The notes: generated by a model from the sequence alone, not told the origin. A DNA stretch of 27,839 bases from Hondaea fermentalgiana (GCA_014084085.1 NPFB01000155.1:46587-74425), one strand, 5' to 3'. Numbered from the stretch's first letter, positions 1 through 8,561 are shown. Numbers and translations are program-made.

Positions 1-124
1 GCGGGGGAGAGAGGGGAAGGGGGAATTGGGCTGAAGAGGGGTAAAGGGTACGGGACGCGGAGGCATGCGAGGCAGAGGCGGAATCACGAGGGAGGCCTAG
101 GAAGGAGATAGAAGAGAAGGGGGA

Positions 125-180
125 GGAGATGGAGATGGAGCGGATGGAGATGGAGATGGAGATGGAGATGGAGATGGATG
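125..180. repeat. GGAGAT hexanucleotide microsatellite
   Basis: Two GGAGAT units, a short interruption containing GCGGAT, and then five to six further GGAGAT/GGATGG units lie in tandem. The surrounding 250 bases are also strongly purine-rich on the + strand. This is a simple-sequence repeat with no coding evidence. Confidence 0.85.
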
Positions 181-751
181 GCGAGCGTGGAGGAAAGCGA
201 AGGGGAGGGAAGAGAAGAGAAGAGAACAAAAGGGAAGGCAAGGGGAAAGAAGAGGGCCGGAAAATGATTTGATTTCTCAACACTAGGGAGGATGGTGAAA
301 GGCTTGGGCAGAGAAGGTGAGAAAGTGTATCGGTCGAGAATAGTGCTGTAGGGAATCGGCTGGCGATCTCCGGCGCGTGAAAGAGGAAGAGTTGTATTGA
401 TTTTTACAGCGGCACGAAGGCACTTTGCTTTGAAAAGGAGAAAGAAAGAAAGGAAAGAGGACATGAGACTTTCCTTTTCCCGCCGTTGCGGTCGTCGAGA
501 CCGAGATTTTCTCAGAAGCGAAAGGAGGAGTATCATTCATCCACGACATCGCAACTTTAAGTTTCTATTTCTTCAACGCCTATTCTCCGACCACACAAGA
601 TCGGCACAGGTAGCGCAGCGTTTCGTGCAGCGCATGGGGTCTGCTTAAACCCACTTCAAAATTCCGCACATAATAACTTCTTTTGCCCACTGCATCTTGC
701 GAGTGAGTCAACCAGGAAAAGGGGGGTAGTAAGCTAAGTTAGATAGGGCCT

Positions 752-790
752 AATAAAAATAAAATTTTAATTTTAATCAAAAAAAAAAAA
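752..790 (+). other. AATAAA followed by A/T-rich DNA and an A12 run
   Basis: An AATAAA hexamer at 752-757 is followed by A/T-rich sequence and a run of 12 A at 779-790, in otherwise GC-balanced DNA. The spacing resembles the 3' end of a polyadenylated transcript copied back into the genome. It could equally be a simple A-rich patch, because no upstream source gene or target-site duplication was identified. Confidence 0.35.
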
Positions 791-1277
791 CGAGAAAGAG
801 GTTCCGAAAGGGTGCAGCTCGACGCAGCTCAGCAAATTCAAATTTTCATCAAGCACAGCAAGGTGGATGGAGACATTACGCGGCGGGCGCATCGTCGAGA
901 CCGAGCAACAACAGCGCACATCCAGGCGAGCCAGTGAACTAGGCACCAGTTCATGGTAGATACATAGGTCGGCTCCCGTTAAAAACAGAGCGCGAGATCT
1001 TGAAGTGCAGCGCAGGACCGGTCGTTGTGTGAGGCCAACGAGAAGGACCTGGAGCGGGAAGCCGTAGCCCGCTTGCTGCAAGTGCAAAGCGCGGGCTGCT
1101 CAGAGCCTAGGCCGGTGAAGAGGCCGTTTCATCGCCCCTTGACGAGATTGAATCACAGTTCTCATACTCCTGGGAAAACCAGAGACGACTCTGTCTCGTC
1201 TTGCCACGGGTGGTTAACCTCCTTCGAAACGAGACATTTTCTCCACGAAAGGTAGATTGGACACGTGCAAAGCTACT

Positions 1278-3275
1278 ATGGATCTTACTGGGTCAAAAGA
1301 GGTGGACACAAAGGACAATTTTGGCGCTCAAGGAACAATTCATCATTCAACACCCCCGCCGAATGCTGCAGGCTGGCCCCTGAGCAAAGAAGACGACATG
1401 TTGTTTGCTTCCTTTTTCCCCGGCAGGGCAGTGCACAAGGATCTCAGCGGAAATGACATCGACAAAACAATGGAAGCCATGAAAATCAGGGATGAGCACC
1501 GCCAAGATTTTAAGAAGAATCTCGCGGAATTGTCTCTAGGAGTTTTTCACGTGATTCAACCAGCTGGCTTTGCTGCTGCGACAGCTTTCCACTGGGGCAA
1601 CAAATTCGTTTTGACCAATGCGCACGTAATTCACGCTGCCAACATGCAAGGTGCGCAGTTGGAGCTTCCAATGTGGGCCAGGGATGGTTCAGCCGATGAA
1701 AGCGACAAGCTCTACACGTCACTCGAACTAGATGACGAAGATGTCTGTGCGATGTCGTTTGAAGCGCCACGAAGCGTCTCGGGTGCTTACAAGCAGCCAG
1801 ATTTTACATTGATCTACCTGCCAGAAAAGTTGCTGCCCAAGGGCGTAAAGTACCACACTTTTGCTCAACTCTGCGATCCGCCGAATGACAACGAAAAGGT
1901 TCTAGCTCTGCATTTCGGCGATTCTCCTGAAGATGGTGCCTACACCACAAGCCTCAAATTTCACATTGGCACGTTACGTGGAAGTATCGAGCGTTCTCGC
2001 TCAATGGCCCTGGTTCGGCACACCGCAGGAGCAGTCCCTGGGGCTTCTGGGTCGCCACTTCTTCGCTGGAATTCTGAAAAAGTGCGCCTCGAACTCTGCG
2101 GCATGACACTCGGGGGTTCGCTTACGCAACCTGATGCAGGCATTGCACTTCAATATATAACCAACAAGCCCCCAGAGGCTCAAGCACCTCGGCGATTAAG
2201 CTTGTTCGATCTCATCAGTCAAGAAACGCTCAACGTGGCTGATGCCTTCATTCAAAAAGCAATGGGTCGCGCTGCAGCGGAAGACCTGAAATCAGATTTA
2301 ATTGATGCGTGCAAATCGCTTGCTGCAGAATCGAGGTGCGCAGTGACCGTTCGATTCCATGGAATGTCTTGCAAAGCATCAGGGGACGCTCCTGCGGATT
2401 CCTCCGTTGCGGAGTCCGTACAACAAGGGGACAAGAGCTGTGTTCTCTTTATTGGCAACCGCTTCACTCGCAAAGAATGGCTTACTTTCTGGCCCAAACT
2501 GCTAAGAACTCCAGATGGCGAAAAGCTGCAAAAAGCTGTGAATATACTATTTGAGTCTGGCAACAGGGATCCTGTCAAATGTGATCCCCTAGGAGATCTG
2601 AAGTTTGGTCAACTGAAATTTAAATCCAACAACTACGACCACGACCAAGCACCAAAGCCATTCGCACATCTGTGCAATGGGTTCTCTATCTCAGACGGCA
2701 AGGTGAAGAAGAAGCAGACCAAGGCGGAGTTTCAGCATCGCGGATTTTGTGAAATAGTTGTCCAGATAGACTCCGCAAGCCTGATGGTTAGGGGTGGGTT
2801 TCAAAATGGACTTACAGACGACGAGACTGGCGGTAAGCCAGGTTCGAAAACCACGAAGAGCTCGAAGTGGCATTCGGAAAGGTTCTACGTGCAGTTTCTG
2901 TTGCTTCTTCTCCAGCTTCTATCGCACTCTGCAAGTTGGACGAACGCTAAGAAACAACTTACCCTGCGATGTTGGCAGGAAAAGCATCCTTGCCAAAATC
3001 AATGCTGCGTCGTGTTGGCCCGAATGATCGCAGCATGCAAGTTATGGTTTGGCGTCGTAGTCGACCTTCAAATATTCTATACTGATCGTGCAGGGCAAGA
3101 GATGAGCGTTGGAGAGTGGAAGCAACGGTGTTCAGAAGAGGCACAATTCCTTGCTGATGATGTCAAAGGAAGCATAGGCGCACGTCAAGAGACTGAAACT
3201 GGTAGAGGGAAGAGTAAGCCGACAACAGGCCAAAAAAAGGTCAAGCGAACTAAGAAGCAAGGAAAGAAGAAATGA
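1278..3275 (+). CDS. Trypsin-like serine protease with basic C-terminal tail
   Basis: This is a chymotrypsin-fold serine peptidase. The catalytic triad is visible: His116 in TNAHVIHA, Asp175 in PDFTLIYL, and Ser257 in GASGSPLL, matching the family's xxAAH / D / GxSGxP pattern. The peptidase domain spans about residues 85-290. No signal peptide or transmembrane segment precedes it, so an intracellular location is likely. Residues 300-520 match nothing I recognise. The last 25 residues are Lys/Arg-rich (KKVKRTKKQGKKK) and could be a nuclear or nucleic-acid-binding signal. The first ATG of the frame is 1278 (665 aa); the open frame runs upstream only to a TTG at 1257. Bases 2833-3093 have the hallmarks of a GT-AG intron of 261 bp, divisible by three and free of stops in this frame. 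If it is spliced, the protein is 578 aa and an odd Leu/Cys/Trp-rich stretch disappears. The substrate is unknown. The gene converges on the HSD17B8-like gene, 249 bp away. Confidence 0.8.
   Translation: MDLTGSKEVDTKDNFGAQGTIHHSTPPPNAAGWPLSKEDDMLFASFFPGRAVHKDLSGNDIDKTMEAMKIRDEHRQDFKKNLAELSLGVFHVIQPAGFAAATAFHWGNKFVLTNAHVIHAANMQGAQLELPMWARDGSADESDKLYTSLELDDEDVCAMSFEAPRSVSGAYKQPDFTLIYLPEKLLPKGVKYHTFAQLCDPPNDNEKVLALHFGDSPEDGAYTTSLKFHIGTLRGSIERSRSMALVRHTAGAVPGASGSPLLRWNSEKVRLELCGMTLGGSLTQPDAGIALQYITNKPPEAQAPRRLSLFDLISQETLNVADAFIQKAMGRAAAEDLKSDLIDACKSLAAESRCAVTVRFHGMSCKASGDAPADSSVAESVQQGDKSCVLFIGNRFTRKEWLTFWPKLLRTPDGEKLQKAVNILFESGNRDPVKCDPLGDLKFGQLKFKSNNYDHDQAPKPFAHLCNGFSISDGKVKKKQTKAEFQHRGFCEIVVQIDSASLMVRGGFQNGLTDDETGGKPGSKTTKSSKWHSERFYVQFLLLLLQLLSHSASWTNAKKQLTLRCWQEKHPCQNQCCVVLARMIAACKLWFGVVVDLQIFYTDRAGQEMSVGEWKQRCSEEAQFLADDVKGSIGARQETETGRGKSKPTTGQKKVKRTKKQGKKK
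2833..3093 (+). other. Candidate in-frame intron within the protease gene
   Basis: The donor GTAAGC begins at 2833. A TACTGAT branch-point-like motif lies about ten bases before the acceptor GTGCAG, which ends at 3093. The 261-bp length is a multiple of three and the protease frame stays open across it, so the intron could be retained or removed without a frameshift. Against a plain intron, the +2 frame from 2837 to 2947 also reads protein-like (it contains HEELEVAFGKVLRAVSV) before a TAA at 2948. A different exon structure or an old frameshift therefore remains possible. Confidence 0.4.
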
Positions 3276-3524
3276 TATGATTTTGATTTTGTGATCACCG
3301 AGTTAGTACTGGAGCCTGCGTTTCGGGCATGGGTCAAACATAAGCGACGCATTTGAAGCCCTAATGAAGTGATTACTTAGCAGCGAAGACTGCAATGTAC
3401 TAAAGGTTCTTAAGAGCCAAGCATGAAGAATTGGCCGTGGTAACGGTGGTGGTGGTGGTGATGATGATGATAATGATGATAAATCAGGGAAAGAAAAATA
3501 AAAATCGCGGTAGGCCTAGTGCGA
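3276..3524. other. Convergent 3' spacer with GGT/GAT repeat and possible poly(A) signal
   Basis: This spacer lies between the stop codons of two convergent genes. It holds (GGT)5 followed by GAT/AAT triplets at 3445-3482, and an AATAAA at 3497-3502 on the + strand. The AATAAA could be the protease polyadenylation signal, although it lies only about 25 bp from the opposing stop codon. Overlapping 3' UTRs are likely. Confidence 0.5.
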
Positions 3525-4473
3525 CTACATGTGCTGCCCGCCCGTCACCTCGATGGCAGCTCCGGTGATGAATGTGGCCATGTCCGAGCAGAGAAAAGCG
3601 CAAGTGTTGGCAATCTCATGGGTTGTCCCGAGGCGACCAAGCGGAATCTGCGAAATCATCTGATTGAGCACCTTGGGCGGAACCGCTTGCGCCATCGGCG
3701 TGTCGATGAATCCGGGCAACACAGCGTTGACGCGAATATTACTCCGGGCAAGCTCCTTGGCAGCAGTCTTGCTGAAGGCCACGACACCGGCCTTGGATGC
3801 CGAATAGTTGGCCTGACCAAGGTTTCCAACCTTGCCAATGATGCTGGCGAGGTTCACGATGGATCCACCGGTCTCCAGATCCTCGTTGGCCTTGATCGCC
3901 GCCGCCATGGCTTTGGTGACGAGGAAGGTGCCCTTGAGGTTCACGTCCAGTACACGATCCCATTGCGAGACCGACATCTTGTGCATGAAGCCATCCGCAG
4001 TAATGCCAGCGCAGTGCACGGCGCATGTCCTGATATGATATGCACAAACAAATAAATCATCAAGGACGAGTCATCAAATCGGTCAGCGGATCGATTGCTC
4101 CTTCCTTTTTTCTTTTTTTCCTGTAGCCTCGTCAAGGTCGGTTGCGAAGACCGGTCGCAAAGGCCGGTCCTCCATGCCATTCGTCGCGTAAAACTTACAG
4201 GTTCCCCTCGAGACGGTCGCGGGCCTCCGCGATGGCGTCGTTGACTTGCGCCTCATCCGAGACATCGACCGCCAGTGCGATGGCGGATCCGCCCTTGCCG
4301 GCGGCGTTCAGAGTGGTGTTGATCTTGACCGAAGTGGCGCGCGCGGCCTCGCCGTCCATGTCGAGAACCGCGACATTGGCTCCCGCCGTCGCCAGCGTCA
4401 GCGCCACCTGCCGCCCGATGCCGGAACCTGCGCCCGTCACCACGCCCGCGCGCCCTGCAAGGTTGATGAGCAT
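3525..4473 (-). CDS. HSD17B8-like short-chain dehydrogenase (3-oxoacyl-ACP reductase type), two exons
   Basis: The gene is a join on the minus strand of 4199-4473 and 3525-4029, giving 259 aa from an ATG at 4471-4473. It is a classical NAD(P)(H)-dependent short-chain dehydrogenase/reductase. TGAGSGIG at residues 13-20 is the cofactor loop, CAGIT stands for the NNAG motif, and the tetrad is Asn122, Ser154, Tyr167 and Lys171. GKVGNLGQANYSASKAG, the LPGFIDTPM stretch and the VTGG ending near residue 256 closely resemble human HSD17B8, the alpha subunit of mitochondrial 3-oxoacyl-ACP reductase, and bacterial FabG. The likely reaction is reduction of 3-oxoacyl-ACP in fatty acid synthesis, or oxidation of a 17-beta-hydroxysteroid or 3-hydroxyacyl substrate. 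No clear mitochondrial presequence is visible, so location is unsettled. Splicing restores the conserved residues directly across the junction, which supports the model. A cytosolic FabG-type enzyme is the main alternative. Confidence 0.9.
4030..4198 (-). other. Intron of the HSD17B8-like gene
   Basis: On the minus strand the donor GTAAGT begins at 4198 and the acceptor ATATCAG ends at 4030, giving a 169-bp phase-2 intron. A long pyrimidine run (CCTTTTTTCTTTTTTTCC on the opposite strand) lies inside it. Unspliced, the first exon would meet a TAA immediately and the cofactor-binding and catalytic halves would be separated. Confidence 0.9.
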
Positions 4474-5254
4474 CGTCGCTCGCCGCTGGATGCCGCTGGA
4501 TGATTCAGAGTTTGGTTTGTTCTAGGCCTAGGCCTAGGCAAAGATCGCCTTGTAGATCACCACTGATGAAAGACTGACAGACTGACTGACTGACTGTGAG
4601 ATGATGATGCTCAGCCGAGGAATGACTCTCATCAAAGACTGCGCTGCTGAAAAGCACAGACGATGCCGGACACGAGAAGCAAACAAACCAACAGACAAAC
4701 AGATAAACGCAAGCAAAACTCAACGAATCGACAGAAACTTCTTGAAAAAAGCAGAGAGAATAGAATAAGCAGCCAGACGAAGCGCGGTCCGACCACGCGA
4801 TCAAACCCTTCTTCTGTGGTCCGCGAGGGTCTGATTTGATTTGATCTGTACTCGACACGAGCAACAAAGACAGATCACCAAAGACCTTCTCATTTTGCCA
4901 GTAGGGTGGTAGTAGGATCTGTCACCCAAGGTGAATCTTGCAGCCAACAAACAAGCTAGCTGCCATGATACGAAGGAGGGGTGTGTACGAGCTTTCGATC
5001 TTTGTAGTTCTAGTAAGAATGAGCAAAACAATCTTGCCATCGATGCGAGTGCCGCCGCTCCTTATGTCGCTCATGGTCACGATCGCGTGCATGCTGCTGC
5101 TGCCGGCATCAATCCTGGCCATGGCTAGAATTTCTCGGGTAAAGGAAAAAAGGATGATGATCGATTGATGATGCATGTGTGTCGCATGTCACGGTGTGCC
5201 AGTGGCAAGTAAAGCGCAAAGGGACGCCAGCCAGCAACCAAGCCAACAAGCAAG
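4474..5254. promoter_or_regulatory. Divergent intergenic region between HSD17B8-like and methyltransferase genes
   Basis: These 781 bp separate two divergently transcribed genes and probably contain both promoters. No convincing gene is present. Visible structure includes an overlapping palindromic repeat CTAGGCCTAGGCCTAGG at 4522-4538 and CTGACTGA-type tandem repeats at 4571-4596. I could not assign a TATA box or a specific factor site to either gene. Confidence 0.5.
4522..4538. repeat. Tandem palindrome of CCTAGG/AGGCCT
   Basis: The sequence CTAGGCCTAGGCCTAGG is a self-complementary tandem of six-base palindromes, located 49 bp upstream of the HSD17B8-like start codon. It could be a dimeric protein-binding site or merely a short repeat. 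A related TAGGCCTAG occurs near 3512-3520, just past the 3' end of the same gene. Confidence 0.5.
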
Positions 5255-6634
5255 ATGCTGCAGAGCACAGCGCGCACGCTGCTGCGGTTCTGCGCACGGG
5301 GCCGCAGCGAGCGCGCGCAGTTCGTGGTGGACTCGCTCGTCTCGCCGACGGTATACAAGTTCGTGGACATGGCCGTGCTCCCACAACGGGGCAGGGGTGG
5401 CGCGAGTGGTCTTGCGACGCTGGAAAAGATCGTCTTGCCCGTGCTGCAGCCCGGTAGCAGGGACGCAGTCGACCTGCACGAGGTAGAGACCAACATCCGC
5501 TTTCGTTCATGGGTCCGTAACGCGTACCTGGAGCAGCGCTTTGGAAACAGCCCCGCGCTGCGACAAGCCACGCAGCGCTTTTTCCATCAGCTCCCAGCCG
5601 TGCCGACGCTGCGCGAGATGGACGAAATCTTTGGCACAGGATCTTGGGACCGCCATCCAGAGGAGTCTGAAGACGCCTTGCAACGCAAACTTGTCAAGGC
5701 TTATGAGACAGATCCACAATCATGCGCGCATTGGGACCTGGAGACGATCCTGGAAGCCATCGGGTGCTGCGTGGCCGGCATGAACGAATTCAACGTATAC
5801 TGCGAGCGTCACTTCGTCTACGAATTCCTTACAAAGGACTACATCAACGCCCTTTGGCGTCACTTGCAGAAGCGCTGCGACAAGGTGCATGCCGAAACGG
5901 GCAAAACCGAAATCACTATTCTCGAGCTTGGTGCAGGGACAGGTCAGCTCACATGGCTTCTTGAGCGCGCCTTTAACAAGTCCCGCATGAGCAAGAGTGC
6001 GCAAAAGGCGCGCTCTTACACTTGCAAGTTTGTTGCCACCGATACAGGAACCTGGAGCACGCGGCATCAGCGCGGCGCTGTGCAAGAACTTCAGAATGTC
6101 GAGCGCGCATCATACACATCGGCGCTCGCATCTTTCTCGCCAGACATCGTGCTCTGCTCATGGATGCCGCTTGGTGAGGACTGGACACAGGCCATGCGCG
6201 AGACGTCATCAGTGCAGGAATACATTCTCATCGGGGAGACTGACGACGGCTGCTGTGGACACCCGTGGAAAACCTGGGGCGTGCACGTGCACCGTTCCAA
6301 TGATCCCATGTTTGCCAAGAACCGAGCCAACCTTGCAAATGCGAACCCTGACCGGAGCGTTGACCTTTTTCACTGGCTTGGCCGCGACCGCCGACCGCAA
6401 ATCGCGTCGGCGGCCGCGGTTTCAAACGCAGACGCAGATGCAGACTCTGATGACGACATTCTTGATCCAGAACCAGGTACACTGCAGCCGCCGTACGAAG
6501 CCGACGGTTTTCAGCGCCAAAATCTCTCGCTCAGCGACCTGCAGCTCTCGCGCTACGACCGCGCGCACTATGCAGCCAATTCCCACACGGTCTCATTTAC
6601 ACGCCAAGCACACGATTTGGCGAAAGAGGCCTAG
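5255..6634 (+). CDS. SAM-dependent methyltransferase-like protein
   Basis: This is a 459-residue intron-free protein starting at ATG 5255. ILELGAGTGQLTWLL at about residues 222-236 is the glycine-rich SAM-binding motif I of class I methyltransferases. The acidic strand VATDTGTW follows near 260-267, and DIVLCSWMPLGEDW at 297-310 occupies the motif IV region. The next conserved stretch reads LIGETDDGCCGHPWKTWG. This combination resembles uncharacterised methyltransferase-like proteins of fungi and protists that carry an LCSWMP(L/M)G signature. The substrate is unknown. The first 20 residues (MLQSTARTLLRFCARGRSER) are Arg/Leu-rich without acids and could be a mitochondrial presequence. The last 70 residues are low-complexity with an Asp/Ala-rich patch. 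The gene converges with HYKK, 218 bp away. Confidence 0.75.
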   Translation: MLQSTARTLLRFCARGRSERAQFVVDSLVSPTVYKFVDMAVLPQRGRGGASGLATLEKIVLPVLQPGSRDAVDLHEVETNIRFRSWVRNAYLEQRFGNSPALRQATQRFFHQLPAVPTLREMDEIFGTGSWDRHPEESEDALQRKLVKAYETDPQSCAHWDLETILEAIGCCVAGMNEFNVYCERHFVYEFLTKDYINALWRHLQKRCDKVHAETGKTEITILELGAGTGQLTWLLERAFNKSRMSKSAQKARSYTCKFVATDTGTWSTRHQRGAVQELQNVERASYTSALASFSPDIVLCSWMPLGEDWTQAMRETSSVQEYILIGETDDGCCGHPWKTWGVHVHRSNDPMFAKNRANLANANPDRSVDLFHWLGRDRRPQIASAAAVSNADADADSDDDILDPEPGTLQPPYEADGFQRQNLSLSDLQLSRYDRAHYAANSHTVSFTRQAHDLAKEA

Positions 6635-6852
6635 CTGGCACCCTCCCCTCCCGCCTCCTTTCCTCCTCGGCCGGTCGGCCTGGGCCCACCCACACCTAGA
6701 CCCTTGATCAAGACGTCGATTTCGACAACTTTTACTTGCTGGTTTGCCTGCTTGCCTGCCTGCCATGTGCACTACAAAGTTGGATCCAAAAGAAGGTCTT
6801 CATTTTTTTTTGTACATGTAATGCTTCAAAGTTTGAGGCTCATCGTCTCTTG
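6635..6852. other. Convergent 3' spacer
   Basis: This 218-bp spacer lies between the methyltransferase stop codon and the HYKK stop codon on the opposite strand. It is C/T-rich at first, with CTTGCCTGC-type repeats near 6743-6762. It holds no gene and is presumably shared 3' UTR. Confidence 0.5.
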
Positions 6853-8106
6853 TTATGCAGATGCAGTGTTAACGATAAAGAGGCGTGGCCCCTCCGCGGG
6901 CTCGAGATCGCATAAAAGGTAGCGAAGTGTGTCCCATGCGCCCTTGGCGTGCACTAGAGTATACTCTGCATTTTCAGGGTTGTTGACGCTGTCGGTAGCG
7001 CTGATGCACACACTGGTGGCAAGTCGTGCCACAATTAAACCGTACAAGGCGCCGAGCTCGGACGACTCGAGAGCCATAAGCTCCTGATAGCCACCCAAAA
7101 AATGGCGTGCTTGCGCGAGCTTTCGATCAGACACAGGTTCTGCTACCATGATGTAGGCCATGGCAATGGCTGCCTCGGCAGCGATCCACGACTCGACAAG
7201 GTCACCAAAGTCAATCAGTCCCACCGCCTGCGATCTGCCGTGAGCGTCGACAATGACGTTATGGTCATTTGCATCCCCATGAATTGTTGATACGCGTAGC
7301 TCTTTAGCAACTGCCATAACTTGCTCTGAAATGACACGAACGGCTTGGTCGATCAAGGCAATGTCGTCCTGCGTGCGGACCGCGCCACGAAATTCTTGCA
7401 CAGTTTTCAGAGCATTGCGCAAATCCCAAATGAGATATCGCTGTGATCCGGGATGCGAAAAGTTTCGTAGCTCATCATCGAGGGCGCCCAAGCAGCGTCC
7501 AAATTCTTTCAGAAGGTTTGCTGGCTGCGGAGACGGCTCGTTGGCCAAGAGCTGTCCTGGAATGTACGAGAGGACCCGCACATAGCATGACTGACCGCCA
7601 ACATCGACATGCTTCCCGGGACAGAACTGCTTGGGCACAGTGGCGCGCGTCACCATTGCCAGCACTTCTTCTTGCGCCTTTAGTGTTGCCAGGCCGCCAT
7701 CTGGGGCTGAGTCAAAGCTGTTGTGAAACTTGAGAATGTAGTAAGTCTCTTCCTTGCAATCTTGGCCTCCCTCTCGCTTTCCTTTGACGCAAAAGTTTAC
7801 ATCTTCGTACGAGTCCACGGTGCGCAGATCCTCGTCAGAGGCGACCTGAAGTCCGAATTCGCGCTGCGCGATCTCGCGCGCTTGAGATTTGCTCACGACT
7901 GGTCTGTGAACGTGAAAACATCGCATGTTTCGCCCGCCGCTCGGTTAGCTCTTGCGCTTGGCCATGCCTGCCAACCTGCTTGGTACCTCGCGTGTCTCGG
8001 CCCGGCGCGCCTCGCCTCGCCTCGCCTCGCCTCGCCTCGCCTCGCCAACTTACCTCGGCTTGAGCGACGCTGCAGCGGCCGCTGCGGCCGCGTCGCTCGT
8101 GCTCAT
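6853..8106 (-). CDS. HYKK: Hydroxylysine kinase (5-hydroxy-L-lysine O-phosphotransferase), two exons
   Basis: The gene is a join on the minus strand of 8054-8106 and 6853-7903, giving 367 aa. It belongs to the aminoglycoside phosphotransferase (APH) fold family. IHGDANDHNVIV contains the catalytic loop (His226, Asp228, Asn233), LIDFGD (Asp249) is the metal-binding DFG-like motif, and Lys76 in YYILKF is the likely nucleotide-anchoring lysine. RYLIWDLRN and NPENAEYTLVHAKGAWD closely match the vertebrate enzyme. That enzyme phosphorylates 5-hydroxylysine with GTP during its breakdown. The first exon (MSTSDAAAAAAAASLKP) was identified from a GTAAGT donor; the ORF-only start at 7926 would give a poorer N terminus, MRCFHVH. 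With splicing, the N terminus lines up with the human protein. The reading frame stays open far upstream of 8106 through a CAG repeat, so an N-terminal extension is possible. Confidence 0.88.
7904..8053 (-). other. Intron of the hydroxylysine kinase gene
   Basis: On the minus strand the donor GAG|GTAAGT begins at 8053 and the acceptor TTCACAG ends at 7904: 150 bp, phase 2. A GCTAAC branch-point-like motif lies in its 3' part. It contains seven tandem CTCGC units (8011-8045, + strand reading). Splicing joins SLKP to RPVVSKSQ, giving a continuous kinase N terminus. Confidence 0.8.
8011..8045. repeat. (CTCGC)7 pentanucleotide repeat
   Basis: Seven perfect CTCGC units lie immediately downstream of the HYKK splice donor, inside the intron. 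On the transcribed strand they read GCGAG. No function is evident beyond G-rich structure potential in the pre-mRNA. Confidence 0.9.
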
Positions 8107-8246
8107 GCTCTTGCGAGGGTCTGCCAACGTGAGATCGGGCTCGCGAGGATCCAACTCTACGTAAGCCTCATTGATAAAGTCAAATTGCAGCTCGGGATGC
8201 TGTCGTGCATGTGGCAAATCGAGATCAGCAGCAATGCTGACGGTCG

Positions 8247-8247
<1 letters not shown>

Positions 8248-8292
<45 letters not shown>
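8248..8292. repeat. (GCT)15 / CAG repeat upstream of HYKK
   Basis: Fifteen perfect GCT units on the + strand read as CAG/AGC repeats on the strand of both flanking genes. They lie between the sorting nexin stop codon (8348) and the HYKK start (8106). This places them in the HYKK 5' UTR or promoter, the sorting nexin 3' UTR, or a poly-Ser N-terminal extension of HYKK. The minus-strand sequence just before the repeat is pyrimidine-rich and ends in ATCATCAG, like a splice acceptor. Confidence 0.9.
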
Positions 8293-8293
<1 letters not shown>

Positions 8294-8347
8294 ATGATGG
8301 GCGAAATCGAAAGAAATAAAAGCAAAAAATGAACTTTTTTGAGTTGG

Positions 8348-8561
8348 TTACACGAAAGCCTCCTCATCGGCATCGGCTGCGGCATCAGTGGCAGTCTCAC
8401 CTCCAGTACGGAGAAGGTCATCATCATCGTCGTTGTCATCATCGTCTGCAGCGCCGAGGCTTTGAACACCATCACGATGGGGATCCATCCCTCCGCTGAC
8501 GGGCTCGTGCTGGAAAGCTGAGCTGAAGCTTGGCGGAAGGCCATCGATGTCGCTGGCTTCA

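Larger units (their letters stand above)
1..1277. other. Repeat-bearing flank upstream of the protease gene
   Basis: I see no convincing gene here. The first 260 bases are purine-rich (GGA/GAA-rich) and include a GGAGAT hexanucleotide repeat. The middle holds an A/T-rich stretch ending in a 12-base A run. A short open stretch at about 1025-1255 on the + strand reads protein-like for some 30 residues, but it begins at GTG rather than ATG and matches nothing I know. The last few hundred bases before 1278 are presumably the 5' UTR and promoter of the protease gene; no clear TATA element was found. Confidence 0.5.

Noticed and set aside
1257..1277. Seven extra codons before the protease ATG
   Set aside because: They begin with TTG; ATG 1278 is the first credible start.
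2841..2852. GGTTCGAAAACC, resembling a tRNA T-loop (B box)
   Set aside because: No acceptor stem, anticodon arm or A box could be placed around it.
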